64,000 nucleotides of DNA from Brachypodius melanocephalos (taxonomy: Eukaryota; Chordata; Aves; Passeriformes; Pycnonotidae), in contig VZSR01003807.1 in NCBI GenBank assembly GCA_013398615.1, forward strand, positions 1,261,698-1,325,697, given 5' to 3'. Position numbers and translations under genes: made by a program. The notes under the pieces were generated by a model. The model made no database searches. It saw only the letters and a program-made list of their open reading frames with translations, and was not told where the DNA came from. Shown piece by piece: positions 38,861-51,200 of this stretch. The stretch's first letter is position 1, and every line of letters begins with the position of its first letter.

Positions 38861-41831
38861 ATACAAATATTCATCATTGCTGAGCCACTCTTTGGGAGCT
38901 TTTTAAAGAAGCGTGGGATGCCTCTGACCACCCTTGTGCCCACAATGTTTTCTGATGCTTTCTGTCTCTGTTTGTATGGAGAAAAGGCACAACACAATTT
39001 CACAGTTTTTCAGATTTTTTATTTTTTTAAGGTAGTTTTTCGTGGTAGTTTTCACTATCTATCCCCCTTCTGGCCTCAGCAACAGGCTGGGAAGAAAACC
39101 TACTGCAAGGCAGGAAAATGCCATTGCCAAATCTACCATCATGGTGATTAGGGTGGTGGAGGTGGTGGAGCTTGGGGCAAAGCCCAGACGAACACCCTCA
39201 CAAAAGGCTTATGCCTTGAGTTGATGTTGTGCCTTTAAACTCAGAAATGTGCCAGGTCTCAGAGCACTGCCCAACATCTTGAGGTGCTGAGGTGACTGAG
39301 AGGACACAGGGGAGCAGAAGAGAGTCAATCAGCTCCAGGGCAGCAGCCAGCCCCTGCCAGCATCTAACCCAAGGCTTTAGAAGCAGGTTTAGGGTGAGAT
39401 TTTTATTTTGTGAGGTAGTGGGAAAGCATGCTCAGATTGCAACCCTGTAGCTAAGTGATTCTTAGTTTTTTCCACTCATATAATTATGAAAAATGACTCT
39501 CCTGTTCCCCATTAATGATGCTATTAGCAGACAAGGCAGGGCTTCCCAGCATGAGCCATTCTTGCTAACAAGGTCTGTGTGCACCACCTTAGGGATGCAC
39601 CACTCACAGCTTTCAGAGCCCCAAAAGGGATTCACCACAGCTCCTGTAAAGGTACAGAGCCAATTATACCTGCATCCCATCTCATGTCAGAGAAGGAAGC
39701 AAGATCTAACTTCAAGGTCCTTGATCATAAGAAAAGAAGCCCAGCAAGCCCAGACTCCTGCTTCTGGACACAGTCACCCTTCTTCTCTAACACCAGGTGG
39801 GTGCAGTGCTGAGAAGGACGATTGTGCTCAAGTGGGGCTGTGAGATCAGACGTCTCACTCTCCACTCAGTCACTCACATCAGCAGTGCAATATCTCGCAA
39901 AAGCCCCACCTCATCAGGGATTATATAATCCTCCATCTTCACCCTGCAAAAGTTACTGCCAGAGTTACTCTTGCCTTTCAAAGGTGGGCCTTGCTCCAGT
40001 GCAGAAAGGAAATGGTCTAGCACATAGGACAAGGGGGAGCAATTACTGTTCTTCACCTTGATATTGGCAAGGCTTTCAGCACAGGCATCTGTAATAGCCT
40101 TCCAGCCAAAGTGGTGGGACAGGGACCATGCTGCAGCAGAGTCTGAGTGGCCATGGAGCAGCCTGGATGTGCCTACAACTTTTGATTAACTCTCTTGTGT
40201 GCTGTGGGTGTGGATGTTGCGTAAGCCCCAAGGCAGGACTGGGACTGGGCTCTCTGCAGAGAGCTGGCTGCCCAAGAAAGAGGCTCATTCCTAAAGAACT
40301 CAGATGTTATCTCTCAAGTTCCTTGTGGTACAGTCAGCAGGCAACTTCACCGAGTGGACGGAAAATGCCTCAGTTTTATTTTCTTAAAAGCATGAGTTTT
40401 GTTTTTAAAGCTGAGGAGACTTTTGCCTGTACCTCATTGCTCCCACCTTTATTTTTAATTTTTGTATAACAATCCTGATTTCTCAAGACAACACCAGTTC
40501 TGTGGAGAGGAACAGAAAGCTACACTGGTAATGCCAGGTATTGAGACACCTTTTTTCTTCTGCATGGCATGTTAACAATGGTATATTACAACAAATTTGT
40601 ATCCACATATAAGCTTGTACATTGAACCAGTTAAGGATCTGTGATTTGGGGATTTTTTTGTTTCAAGTGTGTGGACAGTCTCTAGATTTTAATCCAAACT
40701 TTCACAAATTTAGACAGCTGTTTCTAGTGCTGTAAAAGGGCATACAATCAGCACATCTGAAAATCAATACACCTCATGGGGCTGAGTACCTCAGTTAATC
40801 AAATACTGCAACCATCAGTTTTTGCACAGCTTCCAGCTAGCTCCAGAGTATTTTCTGCATAGTTACAAGATTATAACTGCTAGAAAAAAAGGGAAGTTGG
40901 TATTTTAAACACCATGATCTGTATGGTTTTTATTGTTTGAGCTTCACTTTTACTGCAGCTTGATTTTCTTTCCTGAATCATTCATTAGGTCTAAACCTAG
41001 AGCAAACAAAACCCTGTCTGTCTCAGTGATCTGGGACAGCAGGGAATGCAAGGCTAGCCTAGGGCCATCTGTTACACTGCAAGAAAGGTTTTAGAAAACA
41101 AAGCCAGACAGTTGATTCACTGTAAAATAGACAGAAGTTATGACGATTATCATGGAAACAAATCCTGTGAAGACCTCTTAAGTCCCTGGCTGCTATTACT
41201 GTTATTTTTTAAGTCAGCACTGGCTACCCACATCACATGCATTATACTGTATAAGTCACAGATGCAAAATAGCATCTGCAGAGATCAGGTTCTTACCAAT
41301 GGGTACATTTAGTTAATCTAAAACGATTGTAGTTGTTCTTCTGGAGCATGGTTGGTGTGGGACACAATCATGACACTGCCTGGAGGAGCACGGCCCCATG
41401 TAAGCTCTCACTGTCTCAGAGGCCATGTGTTTCTGTGAACATTCTCTGCTCTGCAGAGATGGGCCTGTGGGACACTCTCTGGCTACACAGCAAAATGTGA
41501 AGCAGAGGAACTTTGCTGGTAGCAGAGGAAGGACTAAGAAAAGGTGAGATGCAATAATTTTTCCCTGAAGTATATCCGTGATGAATGTCAAACCTTAGCA
41601 TAAGCATCCTTCTAAGGAACCCTGGAGCTGGGACCATAACTATTAAGAAGTGAATTTTCATCCACGGAGTCCCGAGTCTTTCTTTGTCCACAGTTCACCA
41701 GACTGCAATTCACGTGGCTACATCAGGGTACTTGTCATGTAGCCACATATTATGCCTGGAAATAAATTCCAAACTGAACAAGTTTTGTGCAACCTTGTAT
41801 TTTCCAAAGCACCTTAGAGTAATCAGTAGCC

Positions 41832-42185
41832 AAGCAACAATAAAGACTTTTAATCACTGTAGTCTGTGCTATGCTGAAACTAAACACAACCCTATTTCAT
41901 AAAAACCTGTGGTCACTCAGGAACAACAGTTTCAGGCTGCTTGAGAGGCATGTGTGCCCCATCCAAATGCCCAGTGCCAAACCCAGTATAAGGCTCTACC
42001 AAAATCTCATGATGTGGCGTATGAACTCATCCACAGGGCTGGAGAACAGAAAGAGGGGGCAGCATGCATGTTTCTCTGCAGGAAATCTCCTGATGAAGTT
42101 TTCATCTGAAGGGAACCCCAGCTCTTGGGGCAAAAGTCTCGGCAGCAAAGTCACAAGAAACTCCTGGCATCCAAATCAGATTTCT
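41832..42185 (-). other. CAPN9: CAPN9 3'UTR (inferred extent)
   Basis: Non-coding sequence after the TGA stop, taken to end just past the ATTAAA. Contains no open frame of interest on the - strand. If a more distant signal is used, the UTR would be up to about 1.7 kb. Confidence 0.4.
41849..41854 (-). promoter_or_regulatory. CAPN9: Candidate CAPN9 polyadenylation signal (ATTAAA)
   Basis: On the - strand ATTAAA occurs about 330 bases past the CAPN9 stop and is followed by TCTTTATTGTTGCTTGG, a T/GT-rich stretch. Canonical AATAAA copies on the same strand occur only further away (near 40930 and 40450). This is the most economical choice but is not certain. Confidence 0.4.
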
Positions 42186-42212
42186 TCAGATGTTCATTGC
42201 CAGGTTGATAAA
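42186..42212 (-). CDS. CAPN9: CAPN9 exon 20, last coding part
   Basis: After the acceptor ATACTAG, eight codons FINLAMNI and TGA. Matches human FIHLTMNI and closes the fifth EF-hand, the one used for dimerisation in penta-EF proteins. Confidence 0.93.
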   Translation of the reverse strand, partial: FINLAMNI

Positions 42213-45200
42213 CTAGTATCAGAAAAAGATCAACTTTACAATTAAGTATTTCAGGCCCTTCTCCCTCCCCATGTCTTTCCCCAAATGAGAGCCATCCAAA
42301 GCAGTGCTTTGCTCTGAATTGACCCCATGCAGGGAAAAGGACTTTTGCTCACTTGGCTTTTACATCCTGTCATTAAGGAGAGACCTCAGCCAGCAGGAAG
42401 GAATAAGGCAAAGCTCTCCAAGCACTAGATGCTGGAAACAGCAGTTGCTTTATCTGCATCCCAGCCATCCACATGGGTTCCCACATTTCTTTTCCCTGGG
42501 AATTCGTTGTGCCTCACCCCAGGAAGCTTTGTCTCAGAGTGAAACGAGAGACAGCTCACAGCAACAGGGAGACAAGGAGAGCACAAGAAAATAAGAAAGC
42601 TGTGCTGAGCAATGTGAGAAGAAAATTATAAACATGCACAGGCAAGGCTGATCTGAATTCCTGGGGGATTCAGGGGGAGTGAAAGACCCCCCCTCATCCC
42701 CATCTGCTCCTTCCTCTTTCCCCCTCTGAAACCTGGCACCCAAGGAAGGAAAAAAGCAGAGAAACTAGAAAGGGCACGGGAAGCTGTCAATATGACCCAG
42801 GGCAAGGAAGGAAGGGAATAGCATGGAGGAGATTTAATCAGTGTGTGGGCTATGGCAGATACCCCCCTGCACTCTCATGAACACCTGAAGCATCATGCAG
42901 AAATACCCCAGCTCTTAGAAGAGGACAAAGCTCTAGAGAAACCCCATCATTTTGTCAGTGTTTATGACTCTGTGCTCATACCTCGCCTATATTCAGGTTA
43001 ATGAACTCCTTGTTTTTCGCACTCAGTGCTTGGAATACTCCTGAAACGAGAAAGGGACATCGGTGCTATAAATACACCTCATCCATATTCATACACGAGC
43101 TCTCCATCCCACAGTGACGAGTGGCCATGCCAAGGAGAGGGAAGGCCTGGTGAAAAGGCAGACTGCTTAGGATTGCTGGGTGATGGTAGCTCCTCTGACG
43201 AAGCAAAGTCCTTGCAAGAGGAAATGTCTTACTGACTTAAAGCCTTTTTACAAGGCTCACCGCGGGACTTGTCTGGAAGAGGTGTCCTGAATGCGCTAAA
43301 GAGTCAGATTTGGATACTCTGAAACCAAGCCAAGAAATTTGCATTTCTTTATATATCTTATTTAACTTCTATCTCTCAGAAATTTAATAATTCTATTGCT
43401 ACAGTCAAGCCAGAAAGCAAAGAGAAGAACGAAAGCAAAAAATCAATGAAGAATGTTGATTTTTCTTCTCATAGAGTGAATTGGGTTTTACTTGAATTCG
43501 GAGCCACACTAATGATGATTTTATCCAGCCATTTGTCCAGCCTTTTAACCTATCTCTGCTACTGCTGTTTTGTAACGAGAGTGACCCTGTGCCAGAAGTG
43601 AACCGAGACCATGGATGCCTTGGTGTACAGGGAACCACATCTGGAGCCAAAAGGGAACATGTTACGTAAAAGGTACAGGAGACACCTGCCCAAGCACATG
43701 CCAATTTTCTCTTTCCGTGAGGCACAAGTGATATTTGAACCTTGAACTTGCATGATCCCAAATTAAGCTCCTGGGTGAGCCACAAGAAGGGTTAAAACAT
43801 GGACTTTACCAGCATTCTTCACATGCCTTCAACATTGCTGCAGAGTTTATGTAGCAAGCTCTATTCACATGGGGAAACTTTCCATTAGCAGCAGAGTATT
43901 TTTCACGTTACAGGAGAAAAACCATCCTAAATGCAAATGCTAAACACAGCTCCTTTCTGTTAGCCTTGTACTCAATCTCAGATATTGTGCAACAGATATG
44001 CTCAATAACCAAAAGCAGAACAATTTCCTTTTAAAAGGGGATGAAATTCCAGAGGAAGGAGATACTCACGACTCGCATTCTCCAGGCGTATTAGGCAGTT
44101 CAGAAAATCATCAAATTCAATCTGGAACTGCTCATCAGAGTATCGGAGGACAATCAGTTGCAGCAGGTAATTGTTGAGCTGGTATCCTTCCCAAAGACAC
44201 ACACAAAGAAAAACTGAGCAACCTCACACATCAGGTGGAATCTACTGATCTCTACTAACTGATCTCGAAAACCACTTAATGGGAGGATACTCCATGGCAC
44301 ACATCTGTCCAGAAAGAGATCTAACCACAAAGTTCCTTAAGCCTGCAATGAACTTTGAACAAGATATTTTTCAGGCACTGCAATTTCTAGTCCATGAACA
44401 CTGTGATGTATGAGAGACAATTCTGTCTTCTTGAATTTGGAGGGATTTCTGTGAAATTATCTGCTTTAATAAAAATAATTTGTGATGAATTACTAATGTA
44501 GTGATTGCTCTTCATAGCAGCTTACCCACTATTCCTTCAACCCTTGAATGTAGATGGTTCATTTCAGGATTTAACCCTGCACATGTGCAGCCCTGTTGAG
44601 TTTAACAGAGCTCCATAAAATACAGAGATTGCTCTGGCTGCCTGCTCTTCAGGACTGGGAGTACCTGGGGCAAAATTACCCTACTCAGTGTGCCCAAGTT
44701 CTCTCTGGGGTTTTAGACCTCCTCTCTGTCCAGGAGCACCTGGCCTGTGTGATTGTTCTCTGCACCTACGCTGATCTCCCCAACAGGTTTACCAGATAAA
44801 ACCTGGTGCTTGTCTTACCTGCAGCTTTAAGAGCACCACGGAGCTCGTAAGAGGACATGGAGCCAGATTTATCAGAGTCAAATTGAAGAAAGATACTCTG
44901 TTATGAAAGGAGCACACAGAAAGCTCAGTACTGGCGTATGAAAGGGAGCACAGACATGGCATAGAAAGGCAAGGTGTTTATCTCCAACTACATAGTTTAA
45001 GCATTTAAGAAAGCTGAAAAGACTTTGGTCTAGATCCAGTCTGGTTTTGTAACGGAGGAGCAAATCTTGGTCCCAATCCTCTTCATCATATGAACAGGTT
45101 GTTGTGACTTAAACAAGTACTGGCAAACCCAAGCGTTAAAAAATACCGAGTTGCTCTTCATTAAAAACGTCATTTTTTAAAAAGTGATTCTAACTGGAAA

Positions 45201-48200
45201 GATGCATTGTTCTCTGTCTTTTAACTCTTAACTGACACATTCTCCTAATCTTCTTTTATGTTTTTCTCCATAGTTCTGAGCACTAGAGACAAACTGTTTA
45301 ACATGATGTTAATATTGTCATTTACTCATTTGCTTCTAAGTGTTGAAGGTCCGAATAGACACATTCATGGTGCAACCAAGAAAACTGGTCAAACAGTTTG
45401 AATTTTGACTGAAATATTAAGCAATTTTCAAGCTGAAGTTAAATTCCATTCTTTTACTGAGACGACAAATACGACTCTCCTTTGGAATACAATTTATTTG
45501 GAGCTGTCGTCACATTCAGGTTAATATTTTCCAGCAAATATATGCGCAAATCTGTCTACAGGATACAAGGATTTCCCAAGCCCCTTGTTAAAACACAGTG
45601 TGTCCTTTGTTAAAAGAGATGTGGCATTAGTACCCAGAAAAAGCGTTGGCCATTTCTGATGGGCTAGACAAGAAGCAAGGAACTGCATATTTTGAATGCT
45701 TTGGTGAAGCATGAATTCAGAAAAACCTATTAATGTCCATAAGGAAACAATTATAATGTCTTTTATTTGAATATTCAGTCTGTGATTGATTCTGCAAGCC
45801 CATTTATTCCTTCTGCCATATAGAGTGGCAGGGAAATGGGTTTAAAATTAGAATCAGCACTTTCCCAGACTCCTGAGAGATCAGTACTGAAAATGCAGTG
45901 ACTTAGGAAATTATTGTTTCCTACTAGCCATGAATCATCATTTTCTTCTTCTGTACAACAGCAGTTATGGAAATTCTTTAAGATTCCTTTTGATTGGCTT
46001 GCTTATTAGTATCCATTGCATTCTTTATCCCCAACATAGTTGATTAGCTTACAAAAATCTCAGTTATTTCTAGAAAACCATTATGGTTTATCATCATGGA
46101 AAGCTAAGAATGTCTTTGACTATCCAAAACAAACCTCATGCTTTTAAAACATTTGTTTTGTGTTAAAATTCATGGCTTGAACACACTCCTGTGTCCATTT
46201 TTTTCTGCATGTACCTAATAAACTGTTCAGGAAGTAGCTAATGAAATGGAGGAAAAAATACAATGGATAATGTCACCTACTATCCATTTCTTCATTTTTT
46301 CCCAGAAAACTTTGAACTCACTGAATTCCAGTTTCCCATTGCCACTGGTCTGGTAATATGAACTAAGGAAAAGGACTTGTTATATGAAAGCCCAAATTCA
46401 GTCTGAACTTATTAAGTAGTTTCTTTAAGCAGAAAATGTTGACTGGAGAGCCTATGATGCTGCTGAAACTGGCACTGGGATTTCTCATGAGGTAGAGTTC
46501 CAGCAGTTACAGTCATGCCTGTGGCTGTGATACTGCAGGAACATTATGTGATATAAAAACATGGCTGAGCAGTTCAGGCACTACATGAGGAAGAAAGATT
46601 ATTCTAAGGCAAGAAGAGTTTTGGATGCAAATGGGATATAAATGATTCAGAGAACTAAATTACCTGATTAAAACAAATTGCTACTGTACCCAAAGGAGTT
46701 AGTCAACCAGTGGGCTGTTCAGTATTTTTATCTAGACTGGGCTGTGTTGCAATGGCTCAACCAAAAATTAATGTGAGTAGTGGAGTGAGACTGGCAAAAT
46801 CTGGTCTTTATGCTCTGAAATAAATGCCTGTACAGCAGTTCTAGGAGGCAATGATTAGATCTTCCTGGCCTTCCCTCTGCCTGAAGTGAGGGATTTGCTT
46901 CACTGAGTTACGGATGCCCCCCATGCACAGTTCACTTCCAGGATGAGGCACCTGCTCTGAAATGCTAAATAAGGAAGGGTCCCATTCCACTCCCTTTTTC
47001 CATCTTCCCAGAACAAAGCCCTTGCTCAGATGGACACTGGCTCAGCAAGCATTCACAATGGTCAAAACAAGCCCAGTGGGGTCTAGCTAACTCCTGCTGT
47101 TCTTTGAGCACCTATGCTGGTGACATCATCAAGGGCACCCACAGACCCCAAGGACATTCTCACTTCTGCAAAGCATTTTTTTACCCAGCCAGGTTCTTCT
47201 TCCCAGGATCATGTAGAGCTCTGTCCCTGCTCCTCACCACCACGTGGTGACTGCTGCCAGGGAATTCAGTAGCATGTGACACAGAGGAGACTGTGCCAGC
47301 ATTGACTTGGGTTTGCGTTTTTATGGTTTTGCTCCTCCATTGTGCCCCAAATAGCACATCCAGAGTGGGATGATTGTGTCTGTGCTCCTTGTGCTTCCAA
47401 AGCAGAGGAAAGATGTCTCCCCATTTATTCAAAACTATGCAAAGATTTGCTTGGAAGCATTGCAAATCGTGGAAACTATTTAGTTGTATCCTAAATAGCA
47501 AACCTAGAGCTGCTGCCATGCTCTGGGGTCAAGCACAGGCCCTGGCTCTGTGCCAATACCATGTAAGGATGAGATGTGATCATGAATCAGATCCCTATTG
47601 AGGCTTGCTTTTCAAGCAAGGAAGTTTAGATCTGGTCCCCTGATCCTCGCTGCATTTGCAGGGTGACTAATCTGCATTGAATATTAATATTATGAACTAG
47701 CTTTCACAGGATAAAACTTTGTCTCTTTTGTTTTTTTCTTAGAAGTGGTTGAATGGATGTTACCTATGTCACGAACTGAAGCAACAAAAGCACATCTCAG
47801 CTGAACAAGGAAGACATAACCCAAACATTAGACACCTGCCTTGGTAGGACAGTTTTGTCTCATGTGTAACAAAACTGTTTATTGGGAAAGCTGCAAAAGC
47901 AGCTCTACCTGAGGAGAAGCCATGCTAAGCAAACTCAGCAGGAACCAGAACTCTGCAAAGGACAAATCTGGTGTGGAAGCACCCCCAGGGCTGTGATTCA
48001 CCTCACCTGATGTCTGAGCAGTCATTGAGCACCCCTCAGTTAGGTACATCCAGAACAATTAACTACACCGCCCCTTTTGCTATCTACAAAGGAAGTCTAG
48101 AAAGCTGGCTTAGATGTAGATGCCTACACCACAAATGCCTAAATTTGGACAGACAACTCTCACCCACATGTCTGTTTCCTGGAGTCCCAGGAACTAGCTG

Positions 48201-51200
48201 AAAGACAGGATTTTCCAGTTTTTAAACTGATTGTCAAAAAAGAGCTTTGATATTAGCAATTTTCTCCACTGCTGATCCTTAATTTCTGACCCATAATATG
48301 CCTGTACAACTCTGTCTGATGAATTTAGCTCCCCAGACAACAGACTTTTCTGGAGTTAAGTCTTCTGGGTCTCTTTCAAATAAACCGCAGCTTGAAAAAT
48401 TCACGTTTCTATACAGAAGTAGCTTGAGATTTACTTCTAAAGGTGGTCAGCATTAAAGCATCTGCCTCTAAGTCTGTAATAGAAAAGAGCTTGCCCTGAA
48501 ACTCCTAACCCTAAATTTCTAAAATAAAAATCAGGATAAAACAGCCATGTATTTTTGTTTTCTTTGGGTAGTGATCTGCCATGACATTACCAAATCCATT
48601 TCTGACATCCATGACGTAAAATGTTATGGACAATTACATTCATTCTTCATTTAGCCTCTCAGGCACTTATTTGAAAGGATACGTCCATAAGAGAAATGAT
48701 ATTTCGGCATGAAATGAGACTTAAGTTCTTGAATTTTATGTTCCTTGCTGAAAAAGAACAATAATAGGAAAGAAATCATGAGGAAAGCTCTCTTTTATAA
48801 ATAGAAAGGAGAAAATAGGACTCATGAACAGAGATAGCTGACTCAGTCCTCATTGTGGGATGGTCTGCGAACTGGAAGATGAAGGCAGCTCTCGCTACAG
48901 AGAACTCTCATTCCAGACAGAGATGCATTTGCTGGAATCATGACAGGAAATACTGTCCTTGATTTGTAAATCTGGAGATGAGGGTCAGGGAGTGACAGGT
49001 TTTCCCATGTACAAAGGGCCTCTGGCAAGATCAGGAGGTACATCCAGGTCTTAAAAGCCCCAGCCTAGTGCCTGTCTCTCCCCAGCAGGGTGGCAGTGCA
49101 ATGGAGAGCTGGCCTCACTGAGCTGGCATGGATCATGCTGGAGGCAGGGCAAGCTCGTGGTCAGATCATGGACCAAATGCTTTCCTGGCTCTGCCCTCAC
49201 TGCCTCAAGGACACCAGGTTGGGGTCATAAGACAGCCTTTAATTTTCTATATGTAAATTAATTTAATATCAGGTTTTATAAAGTTATATACAACCCTTAA
49301 CTTAGAAGTTGTCAGCACTTACTTTTTTTTAATACAGTGTTCAGAACATATTCAAGTTCTTCTGCAGATATCTCCATGTCCTGCACAAAAAAAAAAAAAG
49401 AAGCATCTGTTACTTGAATGTTTCTGTAAACACACATACCAAAAACCTCAGAAAACACAAACATCACTCATCTGTACATCTGTAAAGTACATCTGTACTT
49501 CATTGTAACTCAGCAAAAGAGAACCACACAAAACCCAGAAAGAGCTAAAAATTTGAGGGCTGGCAATATACAGAAGTGCTGCTGTGCATGAGTCTGTCTG
49601 CAGGAGATCTCAAGCGGGAGCTGCTGATTCAAAGGAAACTCAACTGCAACTAGACATTAAACCAGGCAGGCTCCTTCGGAGCTTCAATTCCAGCTTTGGC
49701 CCTCCTGCCTGCTCACCAGGGACTGCCCCCTCGTGCATCCAGCCACAAGGCATGGTGACATCTGGTGCCCAAACAACACACTGCAACCAAGCATACTCCC
49801 AAAATATGTCGGGTACGCTTCATGTGGCCCTGGATAGGAGCAGAAGGCTTTCCCCTCTTTTTGCATCTTGCTCTGACCCGAAGCGTTTTGAACTCACCTT
49901 TCCTGAAATCTGCTCAAACAGTGCCCGGAACTGCTTTTCTTCTTCAGTTTCTCGTGGGGCTGGGGTTGGGTGTAGAGGCTGCAACGCCAACCACACGAGT
50001 CCTTGTAAGAGTTGTAAAACGTGACATTTCTCCTGCAAATAGCCCCTCTGCGCACACGGGACCACTGCAGATCTTAAAATAAGGGTACACATGCTCCTGA
50101 ACACTGCCAGATCTGAGGCCTCCCACCCATCTCTCAGCCTCTCACTCCCTTTGCCTGGGCAAGAGTATGGTAAAAACCAAGAGCACCCATCCTGGAGAAC
50201 GCCCCTCCTCTCATCCCGCCCTGCACCATTCTGTTTCCCTGGGCCTCCAACAACCACAGAGCTGTTGACCTCTCTTCCATGGCATCATCCTGGGACCTCT
50301 GACCCTTCCTGAGAGCACCAGCCAGAGGTGGCTGCACTTCAGCAGATTACCCAGCATAGATTAATTTTGCTACAGAACATGGCCCTGAGATCACGGAAAT
50401 GAAGATGTCGTTGTTAGCTGAGTCCATGGAGAAGAGTTTTACTAAAGAGGGACAAATGAGATCTTGGCTTAGCTTGTTTCCATGGAAAGGCACACCACAA
50501 TTAATGGCTTATTTGCAGGGATACACTTAAACAGGAGCTGACTCAGACCCAGCTGCAATTAGTGCTCAGCAGGCAGACCAAGCCACTCAAAAGCAAAAAG
50601 AATTCAATCATTTCCGTAGGCATGTGTACGTGTAAGCATTCCCTCTCAAGTCCTGTGGATACTGAGAAGTAAAATAGAGATATTTATATGCAAAATTAAT
50701 TTAGGTCTATTAGACATTCTCTTGCTTCTTATTTTTCACAATAACTAAAATTTTAGAAGGTGTGAGCACCATGTGGCTCCCCAGTGCTATGGGTGGTGCT
50801 TTCAGGGCACACGTGGTGGCTGACACCCACCTCTCAAACTGGCTGGCACTGACTGCCTTCAAGGGGATGTGAAGCATAATGATTATAATTTTGATTGTTA
50901 CAGCTCTTTTACCATATTCAGCAGAGCTTAGCATTTCAGTGACACGCACAAAGCTGGCAATTGTGTAACATTCCTGTGAAACGAATGTGGTTTGGCCACA
51001 GACAGTAAAAGCAGTGTGTGCAGGCTTCTGCTGAGCTATTCTCTTGCTATTTGAACTCTGTAGACTTACCTCAGGGAGATCAATGGCAACGTTTTCATCT
51101 AGATCCCTGGAGAAAACAAAACCTTATTTGGTACCTGAAGGTATTCAACATCTGCTTGGGGTGGAAGCTTGCTTATTACCTTTTCCCCAGGTGAATGATA

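Larger units (their letters stand above)
24600..41830. other. Intergenic region between two converging genes
   Basis: About 17 kb without any recognisable conserved gene. It holds the repeat and transposon pieces listed separately, several GC-richer stretches (26900-27080, 27700-28300, 30440-30620, 31700-32330) whose open frames look random, an AT-rich stretch at about 33300-33440, and an exon-like unit at 31084-31239. Confidence 0.7.

Noticed and set aside
48461..48499. Possible CAPN9 exon 15 with acceptor TTACAG and a GTAAAT donor
   Set aside because: Its peptide has no calpain similarity and the length is wrong; the 65-bp exon at 48683-48747 fits in length, phase and sequence.
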